Source of the DNA: an uncultured Oceanospirillaceae bacterium
Lineage (GTDB): Bacteria > Pseudomonadota > Gammaproteobacteria > Pseudomonadales > Balneatricaceae
Reading direction: 5' to 3'
Length of the DNA stretch: 59,484 bases
NCBI GenBank assembly: GCA_937136055.1
Contig: CAKZOD010000070.1
Location: 1 to 59,484, forward strand
The notes beneath the pieces were generated by a model, which had not been told where the DNA came from, ran no database searches, and saw nothing but the letters and a program-made list of their open reading frames with translations. A program made the position numbers and the translations under genes. Of this stretch, positions 43,051 through 52,538 are shown piece by piece. Position 1 is the first letter of the stretch, and the number at the start of each line of letters is the position of its first letter.

Positions 43051-43257
43051 ATGGATATGACCCCTTACGATAAAGGAGCAAAAGCATTCTCTTCTGGAAA
43101 AAGCGAATCTGATAACCCATATGATATGCATGATGATTACTCCAATTTTCAATCTTGGCTAGGAGGTTGGTTATCAGGGCTATACGGCGTAATCAAAATT
43201 GACTCTACTAGCAACGAATTAGATGTAGATAAAAGTCTGCAGAATTTTTACCATTAA
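43051..43257 (+). CDS. RMF-like small protein
   Basis: 68 aa. The pattern YDKGAKAFSSGKSESDNPYD...FQSWLGGWLSGLY follows that of ribosome modulation factor and its relatives (GxxA...G....NPY........W..GW), so it may be an RMF-like protein. True RMF is 55 aa and more basic. This one has an acidic C-terminal tail (SNELDVDKSLQNFYH), which argues against simple ribosome binding. 126 bp after the LPD1 gene on the same strand. Confidence in the gene is fair, in function low. Confidence 0.55.
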   Translation: MDMTPYDKGAKAFSSGKSESDNPYDMHDDYSNFQSWLGGWLSGLYGVIKIDSTSNELDVDKSLQNFYH

Positions 43258-43323
43258 CCGATCAACAAGCAGTTCACTTTATTGACCGATTAATCGCATT
43301 AATATTTTCGTTTAAAAACTTTT

Positions 43324-46300
43324 TTACCCCCCCAAACTCATCAAACTTTCTGCTTCACCAAGTACTTGATCCATAACTTCCAATATCATCTCTACATCTT
43401 GCGCCTCAATAGTGATAGGCGGTCTGATCTTTAAAATATTATCTGCAGGCCCCTCTGTCCCCATCAAAATGCGATGCTCACGCATGCGGTTTTTCACGTA
43501 GTCAGCCCCTTGAGTTGAAGGCGCTTTCGTAGTGCGGTCATCCACAAGATCAAGACCTATAAATAAACCACAACCGCGTACGTCACCTATCAGCGGGTGT
43601 ATTTCCTGTAAACGTTTAAGACCCGATAGCAATTTATTGCCCATGACCTTAGCATTTTCCATTAAGCCTTCATCGTCGACGATATCTAATACCTCTTTAC
43701 CAATTCGACAAGAGAGATTGGATCCGCCGAACGTTGAGAAGTATTCAGGACCTTTAGCAAAGCTTTCTGCAATGGCTTTAGTAGTCACTAGAACACCAAT
43801 AGGATGACCATTACCAATCGGCTTACCCATCACTACTATATCTGGCGTGACTTGCTGTTGCTCAAAGGCAAAATAGTATTCGCCTAAGCGCCCTAGTGCA
43901 GTTTGCACCTCATCGGCAATACAAACACCACCCGCCGCGCGAATCTTTTTATACACATCTTGTAAATAGCCCTTTGGTGGAATGATTTGACCACCGACAC
44001 TTGGGAAAGTCTCTGCAATAAAACCAGCTACTTTGCCACCGCGCGCATCAATATTCGCAATGGCTTGATCAACCAAAGCGGCGTACTTTTGAGCTCTTTG
44101 CGGATCATCGCTTTGATAGCTACCGCGATACTCATCGGCAACTTCAACGAGTTGCACCCAATCCGCCTGACCAATACCGCCCTTAGCGTTGAACTTATAG
44201 GCTGAGATATCAATACAGCCTGTCGTATTACCGTGATAGCCGTGATCAGGGGTAACCATATCTTTAGCGCCGGTATGTGCTCGCGCTAAACGCAGGGCCA
44301 GCTCGTTAGCCTCTGTGCCTGAGTTAACAAAGAAGCAGACTTCTAATGACTCAGGCATTTTAGATAAAATCTTATCGGCGAATGCAGTTTGCGCTGGATG
44401 TAAATAGCGGGTGTTGGAGTTCATTCGCAATAGCTGGTCCGCCGCTACCGCTTGAATACGAGGGTGTGCATGACCAACGTGTGGGACGTTATTGTAGCTA
44501 TCTAAATAAGGACGGCCGCTTTCATCAAACAAGTGATGGCGCCAGCCACGCAAAAACATCACAGGGTCTGCATAAGTAAGCTTTAAGTTCTCACCAAACT
44601 TGGCTTTACGTTTGGCCAGCACTTGCGCTTTCTGTGTGCCTACATACTCAGTTTTTTCATCAGCTAGATTCATTAGCACGGCGGGGTTCGGACAAATCGC
44701 ATTGTAAAGTGCGAGCTCATCAGGATCAGCTGCGCCCGGCCAGTTATTGCCAATACCTTGTGTGGTCAGCGCTAGTTGGAAATGCAAATGCGGGTTCCAA
44801 CCACCGTTGCTGTTCAAGTTACCTAAGGCTGCAAATACTTGGTTTTTCTCAATGGTTTGACCAACTTGCAAAGGCGCAATAGAATCGCGATCTAAATGCC
44901 CATAAAGGGTATAAAAATCATCCCCGTCATCCGTTTTATGAGAGAGGATAACCATCCCGCCATAATCGAGGTAGCTGCTGTGATATTCAGCAAATTCGAC
45001 TTTACCTTCAAGTGGGCTGTGCACTTCTAATCCCGCTGGACCAAAGGCATCAACTCCTAAGTGCACGGTGCGTCGATCACTAGCTTTGTAAGGCCCATTG
45101 CTAAATGCTGGGTCGGTGTAAGCGAGGCGCGGCTCATTGTAATAACCCAACCAAATGCCTTCACTCTCAATATAATCCCCACCAATTTCAGCGGCTTCTT
45201 TAGCGCCAAGATCAAAAGGGTTTTGCGGGCTAGTGCAGTTCTCAACAGATAAACTGCGCAGCGGTGCGTTTGAAAGATCTACTCCCAGTACAGGAGCAAA
45301 GTTGCCGCGATTTGCATTGAGCCAGCTTTGAGTGCGCTCAGTAGCGTCCGTTACAGGTAAATCACAGGCGACTCTTAAGCGCACTTTAAGTAATTCTGCA
45401 TCTACTTGGTTCTCTTCTAAGAAGCTCCAAGCAGGCTTTTGGGAAATGACAATGTAGGGATCATCAGGGTTCTCTTGCGCCATTAATGTCGAGTTGATCA
45501 CACTCACAGCCAAGCGCATTCTGAGCAGCGGCCACAGCATATCAATCTCGCTACTCGTCAGCGGATTTTCACTGTGATAACCGGTGACTATCGCCTCCAG
45601 TACTTTTTCAGGCTGCTGTTGATCTAACACCATGTAAGCGGCAGTAATCGCCAGATTACAGATGCGTGGCCCTGCGCACATATCGCCAAGATCAATCACT
45701 CCAGTGACCTTAGCCGCTTGGGTTAAAGAGCCATCGACAATCAAGTTGTAGTCGTTAACATCATTGTGAATGGCTTGCTGATCTAGTTGGTACAAGTCGC
45801 TCTTTATCGCGCTAAATTGCTCAAGAATATCGCTAATGATCGCTTGCCTAGGCGCTGCTTCTATCACTTCTTGGTGCTCTGCTATCCAATCTCCTTGGCA
45901 CAAATTCCATTTGAAATCGCGCACCAGCTCAGGGTGCACGAAATCAACCCAGGCCTTATCCACAGCCCCAACAACTTGGCCAACATTGTGGATTAACGAA
46001 AGACTTTGCGGCTTAAAATTAGCGTAGGTTTTACCTTCAATCTTTTCCAGCAGCCAGACAATGCGCGACTCGCCATCTGGGCCTGTGACATTGGTATACA
46101 GCTCTCCTGAAAGGGTTTTAATAATGCTCGGCGCGGGAATATGCGACGCATTTTCAGAAAGATGGGCAAAAGCACGGCACTGTAAGTCGATAAAACTTGT
46201 TTCACAATCGGCGCGCATCACTTTTAATACCGCAGGCTGATCACCTTGTACTAAAAAGTTTAGGTCATACTCTCCGTCTAGCTGCGTCAGTTGCGCATCG

Positions 46301-46344
46301 ATTTGCCAAACTTCTTTTAAAATACTCGCCCAAAATGCCGTCAT
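43324..46344 (-). CDS. Trifunctional fusion: APH-type kinase, M23 peptidase domain, class III PLP enzyme
   Basis: 1006 aa. Residues 1-340: aminoglycoside-phosphotransferase fold with catalytic D195 in HNDVNDYN and the metal Asp in IDLGDM (218-222). About 395-540: LytM/M23 domain with zinc ligands H428, D432, and the HLHF motif (519-522), plus YGHL at 481-484. About 590-1006: class III aminotransferase fold with VNSGTEANE, ADEVQ and PLP lysine K841 in MGKPIGNG. In animals, hydroxylysine kinase and phosphohydroxylysine phospho-lyase are separate homologues of the first and last parts, so a kinase-then-lyase reaction on a hydroxy-amine is likely. The M23 role is unclear. No signal peptide. Divergent from the sensor kinase. 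Confidence 0.9.
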   Translation of the reverse strand: MTAFWASILKEVWQIDAQLTQLDGEYDLNFLVQGDQPAVLKVMRADCETSFIDLQCRAFAHLSENASHIPAPSIIKTLSGELYTNVTGPDGESRIVWLLEKIEGKTYANFKPQSLSLIHNVGQVVGAVDKAWVDFVHPELVRDFKWNLCQGDWIAEHQEVIEAAPRQAIISDILEQFSAIKSDLYQLDQQAIHNDVNDYNLIVDGSLTQAAKVTGVIDLGDMCAGPRICNLAITAAYMVLDQQQPEKVLEAIVTGYHSENPLTSSEIDMLWPLLRMRLAVSVINSTLMAQENPDDPYIVISQKPAWSFLEENQVDAELLKVRLRVACDLPVTDATERTQSWLNANRGNFAPVLGVDLSNAPLRSLSVENCTSPQNPFDLGAKEAAEIGGDYIESEGIWLGYYNEPRLAYTDPAFSNGPYKASDRRTVHLGVDAFGPAGLEVHSPLEGKVEFAEYHSSYLDYGGMVILSHKTDDGDDFYTLYGHLDRDSIAPLQVGQTIEKNQVFAALGNLNSNGGWNPHLHFQLALTTQGIGNNWPGAADPDELALYNAICPNPAVLMNLADEKTEYVGTQKAQVLAKRKAKFGENLKLTYADPVMFLRGWRHHLFDESGRPYLDSYNNVPHVGHAHPRIQAVAADQLLRMNSNTRYLHPAQTAFADKILSKMPESLEVCFFVNSGTEANELALRLARAHTGAKDMVTPDHGYHGNTTGCIDISAYKFNAKGGIGQADWVQLVEVADEYRGSYQSDDPQRAQKYAALVDQAIANIDARGGKVAGFIAETFPSVGGQIIPPKGYLQDVYKKIRAAGGVCIADEVQTALGRLGEYYFAFEQQQVTPDIVVMGKPIGNGHPIGVLVTTKAIAESFAKGPEYFSTFGGSNLSCRIGKEVLDIVDDEGLMENAKVMGNKLLSGLKRLQEIHPLIGDVRGCGLFIGLDLVDDRTTKAPSTQGADYVKNRMREHRILMGTEGPADNILKIRPPITIEAQDVEMILEVMDQVLGEAESLMSLGG

Positions 46345-46563
46345 AGTGATGTCTCTAATTATTGTCTACGAAATTAAACCAGCGCACAGAGCACGCCTTG
46401 ATAAAAATTTTACGAAGTTAGCATAATAGAGGCTCTAGATGTGGATAGATAATAAATATTTTTTAGCCCTGTTATCGGCTCTACCTATAGCCAACAAACC
46501 AATTATCACGAATAATAAAGCGATCTTTTAATATCCTTTCCTCTCTACATCAGGCTGCAAATA

Positions 46564-48504
46564 ATGAGTAAAACACATTGGATGGGCATTCGCTCACGCT
46601 TGTTACTTGCCTTTGGCGTGCTCAGCGCTTTTACTTTATTTGCCAGCATCGTAGGCTGGGTGTCTCACAACCGCTTAGGTAAAGAGTTAGACATTTTAGT
46701 AAAGGGCAGTATTCACACTTTACAGTTGGTCACTGAAATCAGAGAGCGCGGCGTTAGGGTAACAACGCTAGCACCGACACTATTGGCAGCAACGGATAAA
46801 ATATCTCAGCAAAAAATTCATCACACTTTAACTCAAAACATCGATGCGATGACTCAGTTGCTGCCCCAAGTCAGCTCCATCAGCCAAGATCAACAATCAC
46901 CTATTCTTGAGCAATCGAGCTTTGAAAAACAAATTAGCAACCTACAAACGACCATTGTGGCGCTCAATGACAATGTCGATCAAACTCTTGCTCTCAAGCA
47001 TCAAAAACAGCGCTTAAATAATCAGCTACGCTGGGCTGCCTCTGTTTTTCTCAGTGATATCGATCATCTTAATCAAACCATTGAGCGCCACTTATACCAG
47101 CGCTTTGATCAAGACTCCTCCAGCGTGAAAACAATTATTGCCAATGAGTTACAGCGCATGTATCGCTTAAAGGCGGATGTTAACCTGCTCATCAACTTGA
47201 TAGATAGAGCCCAATACTTACCAGATTTAAGCTCACTGATCGCAACCAACATCCACAGCGATGAAGTGGTTGAACGTATTCAAGAAGACATCAAAGCCCT
47301 TAACCAAATTCGCCAAGCCAATGAACTGCAAAAGAACGTCAACAACATCATTACCTTATCCCAAGCACCGGGAAATATTTTTACACTGCGTAGCGATGAG
47401 CGCCAAGTTACCGAACAAGGAGCAACACTTTTAGCACAGACCAATCGCCAACTTCAGGCACTCAATGGGCAGTTAGATAAACTCTCCAACAGTGCCCAAA
47501 GAGCTTCACAAGATGCCATCAGCAACGCCCAACAGACGATCAAAAATGGTCGAGTGTGGATGGTTTCTCTGGTTGCTGGCAGCCTGCTGTTTTCGATATT
47601 AATTGTCTGGTTGTATGTCGGGCGCAACATGGTGGCGAGAATCACCCATCTAGACAGTGCGATGCGCTCCATTGCCAATGGTAATCTCAATCAGCAAATT
47701 GCCATAAAGGGGCGCGATGAAATTGGCACTATGGCCCGCTCACTGCAAAGTTTTCGCGATCAGCTCAGCACTTTGCAAGAAGAGCTAGTACAAGCAGGTA
47801 AGCTTGCTGCACTTGGCCAGTTATCGGCAGGTATTGCCCACGAAATCAATCAGCCTCTCTCTGCTATTCGCCTGTACGCTCGCAATGGCACTAAGCTGCT
47901 TCAGGCCAATCGAGTGGATGAAGTTGATAGTAATTTAGAGCAGATTTCCAGCCTGACCAAGCGGGCAATCAATATCATTACCCGGCTGCGCTCTCTCGCC
48001 CGTGATGAGCAACAACAGCTGCAAAACTACGAGCTTAAAAACGTGGTCAATAATGCCCTACAAACACTTCGCGAAGACAGCACATTGACTTTGGATATCG
48101 TTCAATGCCAATTTGAGCGCCCAGAAAACCTTGTCATGATAGATCCCATTCAACTTGAGCAAGTAGTGATTAATTTAATCACCAACGCCTTTGATGCGAT
48201 TAAAGACACAGCACAGCCGCTGATACAAATCCGCTGTACTCATACCAATGATTTTATCGCTCTGTATGTAGAAGATAACGGCCCCGGCATCGATAAGGCT
48301 CTGTCAGAAAAGATATTCGACCCTTTCTTTAGCACTAAAAAGCGCGGTCAAAACCTAGGCCTTGGCTTGTCAATTTCTTACAACATCATTAACAGCTTTG
48401 CAGGTAAGCTCAGCGTTGACAATACTCAAGAAAATAGCGCCCTGCATATGGGCGCCTCATTTTGCATACAGTTGCCCAAAATACCGCTAAGGAAAAAGCG
48501 CTAA
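46564..48504 (+). CDS. DctB/TorS-like sensor histidine kinase
   Basis: 646 aa. Helix 1 (about residues 12-34), a long helical periplasmic sensor region (about 35-325), helix 2 (326-349), HAMP (VARITHLDSAMRSIANGNLNQQIAI), then HisKA with LAALGQLSAGIAHEINQPLSAIRLYARNG and HATPase with VINLITNAFDAIKD, EDNGPGID and GLGLSISYNI. The H-box is the DctB form that pairs with a DctD-type sigma-54 regulator, which lies downstream at 49762. The helical sensor resembles TorS, which uses a separate periplasmic binding protein. Divergent from the fusion gene. Confidence 0.88.
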   Translation: MSKTHWMGIRSRLLLAFGVLSAFTLFASIVGWVSHNRLGKELDILVKGSIHTLQLVTEIRERGVRVTTLAPTLLAATDKISQQKIHHTLTQNIDAMTQLLPQVSSISQDQQSPILEQSSFEKQISNLQTTIVALNDNVDQTLALKHQKQRLNNQLRWAASVFLSDIDHLNQTIERHLYQRFDQDSSSVKTIIANELQRMYRLKADVNLLINLIDRAQYLPDLSSLIATNIHSDEVVERIQEDIKALNQIRQANELQKNVNNIITLSQAPGNIFTLRSDERQVTEQGATLLAQTNRQLQALNGQLDKLSNSAQRASQDAISNAQQTIKNGRVWMVSLVAGSLLFSILIVWLYVGRNMVARITHLDSAMRSIANGNLNQQIAIKGRDEIGTMARSLQSFRDQLSTLQEELVQAGKLAALGQLSAGIAHEINQPLSAIRLYARNGTKLLQANRVDEVDSNLEQISSLTKRAINIITRLRSLARDEQQQLQNYELKNVVNNALQTLREDSTLTLDIVQCQFERPENLVMIDPIQLEQVVINLITNAFDAIKDTAQPLIQIRCTHTNDFIALYVEDNGPGIDKALSEKIFDPFFSTKKRGQNLGLGLSISYNIINSFAGKLSVDNTQENSALHMGASFCIQLPKIPLRKKR

Positions 48505-48725
48505 TTCTCTTTCATAATACTTAAGAGCAACCATGAAACTAGATACAAAGACTATATATTTATGAGGTACTTTGTACTATAAGTAACCTATTGTTTCGAC
48601 TGTAAACTTTTTATTCTACCTTGCTGTATATTTAGTCGCTCAAGAAAGGCTACGTTCATATTTAAAATGCTTTACTGCTAAAAAACACCCTATAAACATC
48701 TCGCTTACTATCTTTGAGACCATCT

Positions 48726-49613
48726 ATGCTGCGCACTGTAACAACTTTCTTTGCTTGCTCTTTAATATTCAACAGTTCGGTTACATTCGCAACAGGCACT
48801 GCTAGACTACTTCAGCACTCAAAATTTGTAGAATCTAAAACTTTCAAACAACTCCCAATTAATCCACAAGACTTAACCTTGGATGTGAATGATTGCCCTG
48901 ATATATTTTCAAAGGAGTTACAAGGCGTTGGGCGACAAACAATGGAGAACATTCTGATTTGCCATGCGCTCAAAGAATCAGGAAATTTCACAAAAATTCA
49001 ATACATACTCTCTGGCAACACGGATAGACAAAGACTTGATGTTGCAAATAATAAAGGCGATATGCTGGGCCATTCAATTTCAGAATTTGGCTTTACAGGG
49101 AGTAGCTTTTTTAAAAGAGAAGACTTTATTATCAGTCAGCCTGTTATTAAAAAAGATCAAATTAGTTATTGGATATTCACTTCACGTAATCAAACAAATA
49201 CCGTTAAAGCCCAACTTGATGCAAACAACATTACCCAGCTTGTCGGAGTCAGCATGCTATCTTGGCGAGCTGCCATCCAAGCAATGGAGCTAGCAGGCCT
49301 CAAGCTAATAAAAAAAGTAACTGTCCCGGAACAAATTTCTGAGACACTAGAAGCACAAAAAGCCAATTTCACACTTTCGACAAAGAATAAACCAACTCTT
49401 GATAGAGGCACTATTTTACAGCGAGTTGAAGGCTACCGTATTGCTAATAATTATCACAGAGTGTTCGCTTTTAATAAAAGCAGCTTTGACATTGCTCAAG
49501 CTATAGAAACGTACTTCACAAAATTGCGCAGTGATGGCGACAAAATAAGCTTGGCCTTTAAACACGCGAAGTACCTGACAAAGATAAGCCAAAATTGGAA
49601 AGTAATTCGCTAA
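48726..49613 (+). CDS. Periplasmic binding-protein-like gene between the kinase and regulator genes
   Basis: About 295 aa. Signal peptide MLRTVTTFFACSLIFNSSVTFA, then a sequence resembling family 3 solute-binding proteins: ILICHALKESGNFTKIQYI, a two-lobe length and a late HRVFAFNKSSFDIAQAIETYFTKLRSDG segment like the lid end of such proteins. The N-terminal 25 codons of the mature part are atypical. By eye it is more AT-rich than its neighbours, a possible sign of later insertion. It splits the kinase and regulator genes, with gaps of 221 bp and 148 bp. A TTG four codons upstream is possible but unlikely. Confidence 0.75.
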   Translation: MLRTVTTFFACSLIFNSSVTFATGTARLLQHSKFVESKTFKQLPINPQDLTLDVNDCPDIFSKELQGVGRQTMENILICHALKESGNFTKIQYILSGNTDRQRLDVANNKGDMLGHSISEFGFTGSSFFKREDFIISQPVIKKDQISYWIFTSRNQTNTVKAQLDANNITQLVGVSMLSWRAAIQAMELAGLKLIKKVTVPEQISETLEAQKANFTLSTKNKPTLDRGTILQRVEGYRIANNYHRVFAFNKSSFDIAQAIETYFTKLRSDGDKISLAFKHAKYLTKISQNWKVIR

Positions 49614-49761
49614 ATCATTCCATTTTAAAACTACATACTAGAAATGAAAAAATACAAAAATCAGCAATCAAGTCACTAAGTCACCCATTAAAAACACCAC
49701 AAATTCTACGTTCAGACTTCATTTTGTATACAATGACCCAAAATAGCATCAGGAAAAAGCA

Positions 49762-51168
49762 TTGAACTTAGCACAAAGCCCCGCCCAAGTGATCATTATC
49801 GATGACGAAGAAACCGTCAGGCTCTCTATGGCTCAAACGCTGCAGCTAGAAGGTTATAACGCGATTGCCTTTGAAGATCCGATAGAGGCATTAGCCCACT
49901 GCAATCAGCAATGGCAAGGTGTTGTGATCTGCGATGTGCGTATGAATCTAATGGATGGCTTAGAAGTGCTGAAAAAGGTTATCGAGATTGATAGCGACAT
50001 CCCTGTGATTATGTTCAGCGCCCACGCGGATATCAATATTGCCATTCAAGCGATCCGCATGGGCGCTTATGACTTTCTTGAAAAGACGGACGATCCTGAA
50101 AACCATCTCAACACAGTACAAAGAGCGTGGAAAAAACGCGAGCTAGTAATTGAGAACCGCAACCTGCGCAATAGCCTGCAAGATCAGCACAAAATAGAGC
50201 ACAAGCTCGTGGGCCAAACACCTATCATGCAGCGCGTGCGCGAATCTGTAATGCAACTAGCGCAAGTCGATATAGATCTGATTATCAACGGTGAAACAGG
50301 CACAGGTAAAGAAGTAGTGGCCCAATGCTTACATCAGTTTGGCCCCCGTGCCGACAAACCTTTTGTAGCGATCAACTGCGGTGCTCTATCTGAATCTATT
50401 ATCGAAAGCGAGCTATTCGGCCATGAAGCAGGCGCCTTTACGGGGGCGATCAAAAAACGCATTGGCAAAATCGAGTATGCCCAAGGTGGCACGCTGTTTT
50501 TAGATGAAATAGAAAGTATGCCAATGCCCTTGCAAATAAAACTGCTCAGGGTACTCCAAGAACGTGTTCTGCAACGCTTAGGTGGTAATACCGATATCAA
50601 TATCGATATCCGCATCATAGGGGCTAGCAAGGCGGACTTATTGGCGCTGGCTGATCAGGGCTTGTTTCGCGAAGATTTATTCTATCGCTTAAATGTCGCG
50701 CATATTGATCTACCGAAACTCAGTGCGCGCAAAGCGGATGTCCCGTTATTATTCAGCCACTTTAGCGAGCTGGCTAAGCAGCGTTTTAACCGCAAAAGCC
50801 GCGCACTCCCCCACCATTTACTGCACCAGCTGGAAAACAAAAGCTGGCAAGGTAACGTGCGAGAACTGCGTAATATGGCAGAGCGCTGGACGCTAGACCT
50901 TCCCCTAGATATTGAGCACCAAGAGAATATTTCTGATCAACCAATAGTTGATAGTCGAAAAGGAACTGCCGACGATTCGATTAGCCAAACGCTGAACACT
51001 GAAAGTTTAGATCAGCAACTTGAACAACACGAAAAGCAGATCATCAGCGCTGCACTTGCGGTGCACAAAGGGCACATTGAAAACACGGCCGCTGCATTGG
51101 GTGTGCCTCGCAAAAAACTTTACTTGCGAATGAAAAAGTACCATCTCGAAAAAACCGACTACCAATGA
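49762..51168 (+). CDS. DctD-like sigma-54-dependent response regulator
   Basis: 468 aa. Receiver domain with phosphoacceptor D58 and Asp pair IIIDDEE, then a AAA+ domain with Walker A GETGTGKE, GAFTGA, GTLFLDEI and REDLFYRLNVAHIDLP, and a C-terminal Fis-type helix-turn-helix (IENTAAALGVPRKKLYLRMKKY). TTG start with AGGA 7 nt upstream. It should activate the TRAP operon, which has a sigma-54 promoter 161 bp after this gene's stop. Works with the upstream DctB-like kinase. Confidence 0.93.
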   Translation: MNLAQSPAQVIIIDDEETVRLSMAQTLQLEGYNAIAFEDPIEALAHCNQQWQGVVICDVRMNLMDGLEVLKKVIEIDSDIPVIMFSAHADINIAIQAIRMGAYDFLEKTDDPENHLNTVQRAWKKRELVIENRNLRNSLQDQHKIEHKLVGQTPIMQRVRESVMQLAQVDIDLIINGETGTGKEVVAQCLHQFGPRADKPFVAINCGALSESIIESELFGHEAGAFTGAIKKRIGKIEYAQGGTLFLDEIESMPMPLQIKLLRVLQERVLQRLGGNTDINIDIRIIGASKADLLALADQGLFREDLFYRLNVAHIDLPKLSARKADVPLLFSHFSELAKQRFNRKSRALPHHLLHQLENKSWQGNVRELRNMAERWTLDLPLDIEHQENISDQPIVDSRKGTADDSISQTLNTESLDQQLEQHEKQIISAALAVHKGHIENTAAALGVPRKKLYLRMKKYHLEKTDYQ

Positions 51169-51188
51169 AGATTATTTGCTAAATACAT

Positions 51189-51257
51189 GAGTCAAAATGA
51201 GCCAATGAGTTAATTTTGACTCACCTCATCTCATGCCAATCGTGTCAATTTTGACAC
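51189..51257. promoter_or_regulatory. Candidate enhancer sites for the DctD-like regulator
   Basis: Two dyads lie 70-140 bp upstream of the sigma-54 promoter: GAGTCAAAAT (51189-51198) with ATTTTGACTC (51213-51222), and GTGTCAATTTTGACAC (51242-51257). Both share the core ATTTTGAC/GTCAAAAT. They are placed like UAS sites for a sigma-54 activator. Confidence 0.7.
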
Positions 51258-51328
51258 AGCCTTGTATCAAACTTCTCTCTTAATATTTTTTATCGATATA
51301 TTTCAACAGCTTACTTAACTAATAAAAG

Positions 51329-51345
51329 TTGGTATGGCAGTTGCT
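51329..51345 (+). promoter_or_regulatory. Sigma-54 promoter of the TRAP transporter
   Basis: TTGGTATGGCAGTTGCT matches the -24/-12 consensus YTGGCACGrNNNTTGCW at 15 of 17 positions, with GG and GC 10 nt apart. It faces the dctP-like gene, 49 bp upstream of its start. Confidence 0.88.
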
Positions 51346-51393
51346 TTATGTGTCTTAGTAACCCTCGATTAAAATAATATTTGGAGAATAATA

Positions 51394-52398
51394 ATGAAGT
51401 TATTAAGCACTTTACTAAAGCCAAAATCAGCACTTTGTGCCTCAATTGTCGCAGCAGCGACTTTAACCAGCACTGCAAATCTACAGGCTGAAACACGTTG
51501 GGACATGCCGCTACCTTACGGCGATGGTACTCACCAAACTCAAGTAGCACGTAGCTTTGCTGAAGAGATAAATGCAAACGCTAAGGGCAAACTAAACATC
51601 AAAGTACACTCTGGGGGATCTTTAATTAAGCACCCAGAGATTCACCGTGCCGTTAAATCAAGACAAGTACAGCTAGGTGAAGTATTCATTGGTCGTCTTG
51701 GTAACAATGCACCTGTCTTTAAGCTAGACAACCTACCTTTTTTAGCCACTGATTTTGATAGCGCTGAGAAACTCTACAAAGCCTCTAAGCCAGCCCTTGA
51801 AAAAGCCTTAGCCAAAGATAGCCTAAAACTGCTTTATACATCACCTTGGCCAGCACAAGATCTCTACTCAAACAAAACGGTTGATAGCCTAGCAGACCTT
51901 AAAGGTTTGAAAATGCGCTCTTACAGCCCAACCACTTCACGCCTTGCAGATTTGATGGGCACAACTCCTGTTAACATTCCTTTCAGCGATGTAGCACAGG
52001 CGTTCACTACCAACGCTATCGATGCGATGATCACATCTCCAAGTACTGGTGTTAACGGTCAAAGCTGGGATTACATCTCACACTTCACTACTGTTCACGC
52101 GTGGATTCCAAAGAACATGGTGTTTGTTAACAACAAAGTATTCAAGCGTTTAGATAAAGATCTACAGCAAGTGATCTTAACCGCTGCTGCCAATGCTGAG
52201 AAAAAAGGCTGGGCATTAGGACGCAAGCTAGCAGTTGAGCACACTGATATGCTTAAAGAAAAAGGCATGAAAGTGGCTGAGCCTACTGAAAAGCTACAGT
52301 CTGAGCTTCGTACTATCGGCGACACTATGCTGACAGAATGGTTAGACGAAGCAGGAAATGACGGCAAGAAAATTATCGAAGCTTACAACGCTCAATAA
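51394..52398 (+). CDS. dctP: TRAP transporter substrate-binding protein, DctP type
   Basis: 334 aa. Signal peptide ending NLQA-ETRW, then the TRAP binding fold with GDGTHQTQVARSFAEEINANAKGKLNIKVHSGGSL, R175 (LKGLKMRSYSP), which usually pairs with a substrate carboxylate, and FTTNAIDAMITSPSTGV. This is an extracytoplasmic ligand capturer for a secondary importer of a carboxylate, so the solute has a carboxyl group. GGAG lies 7 nt before ATG. First gene of the sigma-54-controlled unit. Confidence 0.93.
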   Translation: MKLLSTLLKPKSALCASIVAAATLTSTANLQAETRWDMPLPYGDGTHQTQVARSFAEEINANAKGKLNIKVHSGGSLIKHPEIHRAVKSRQVQLGEVFIGRLGNNAPVFKLDNLPFLATDFDSAEKLYKASKPALEKALAKDSLKLLYTSPWPAQDLYSNKTVDSLADLKGLKMRSYSPTTSRLADLMGTTPVNIPFSDVAQAFTTNAIDAMITSPSTGVNGQSWDYISHFTTVHAWIPKNMVFVNNKVFKRLDKDLQQVILTAAANAEKKGWALGRKLAVEHTDMLKEKGMKVAEPTEKLQSELRTIGDTMLTEWLDEAGNDGKKIIEAYNAQ

Positions 52399-52413
52399 TT
52401 GCTGTTAATCCTT

Positions 52414-52507
52414 TGCTGGCGCGCATTACCGCCAGCATTGCTCTAACATCAACTGTTCTATGCCTGTCTCTTTACCAAAAGCGCAAGCTTATAGCTGATG
52501 TTAGAGC
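52414..52507 (+). promoter_or_regulatory. Structured interval between the TRAP binding-protein and permease genes
   Basis: Two stem-loops: TGCTGGCG (52414-52421) with CGCCAGCA (52430-52437), and GCTCTAACATCA (52440-52451) with TGATGTTAGAGC (52496-52507), the latter perfect over 12 bp. Neither has a T run. Such elements typically make the binding protein mRNA more abundant than the permease mRNA. Confidence 0.65.
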
Positions 52508-52538
52508 ACTGTTTTAAACGAGTGCTCGAGATATTCCT

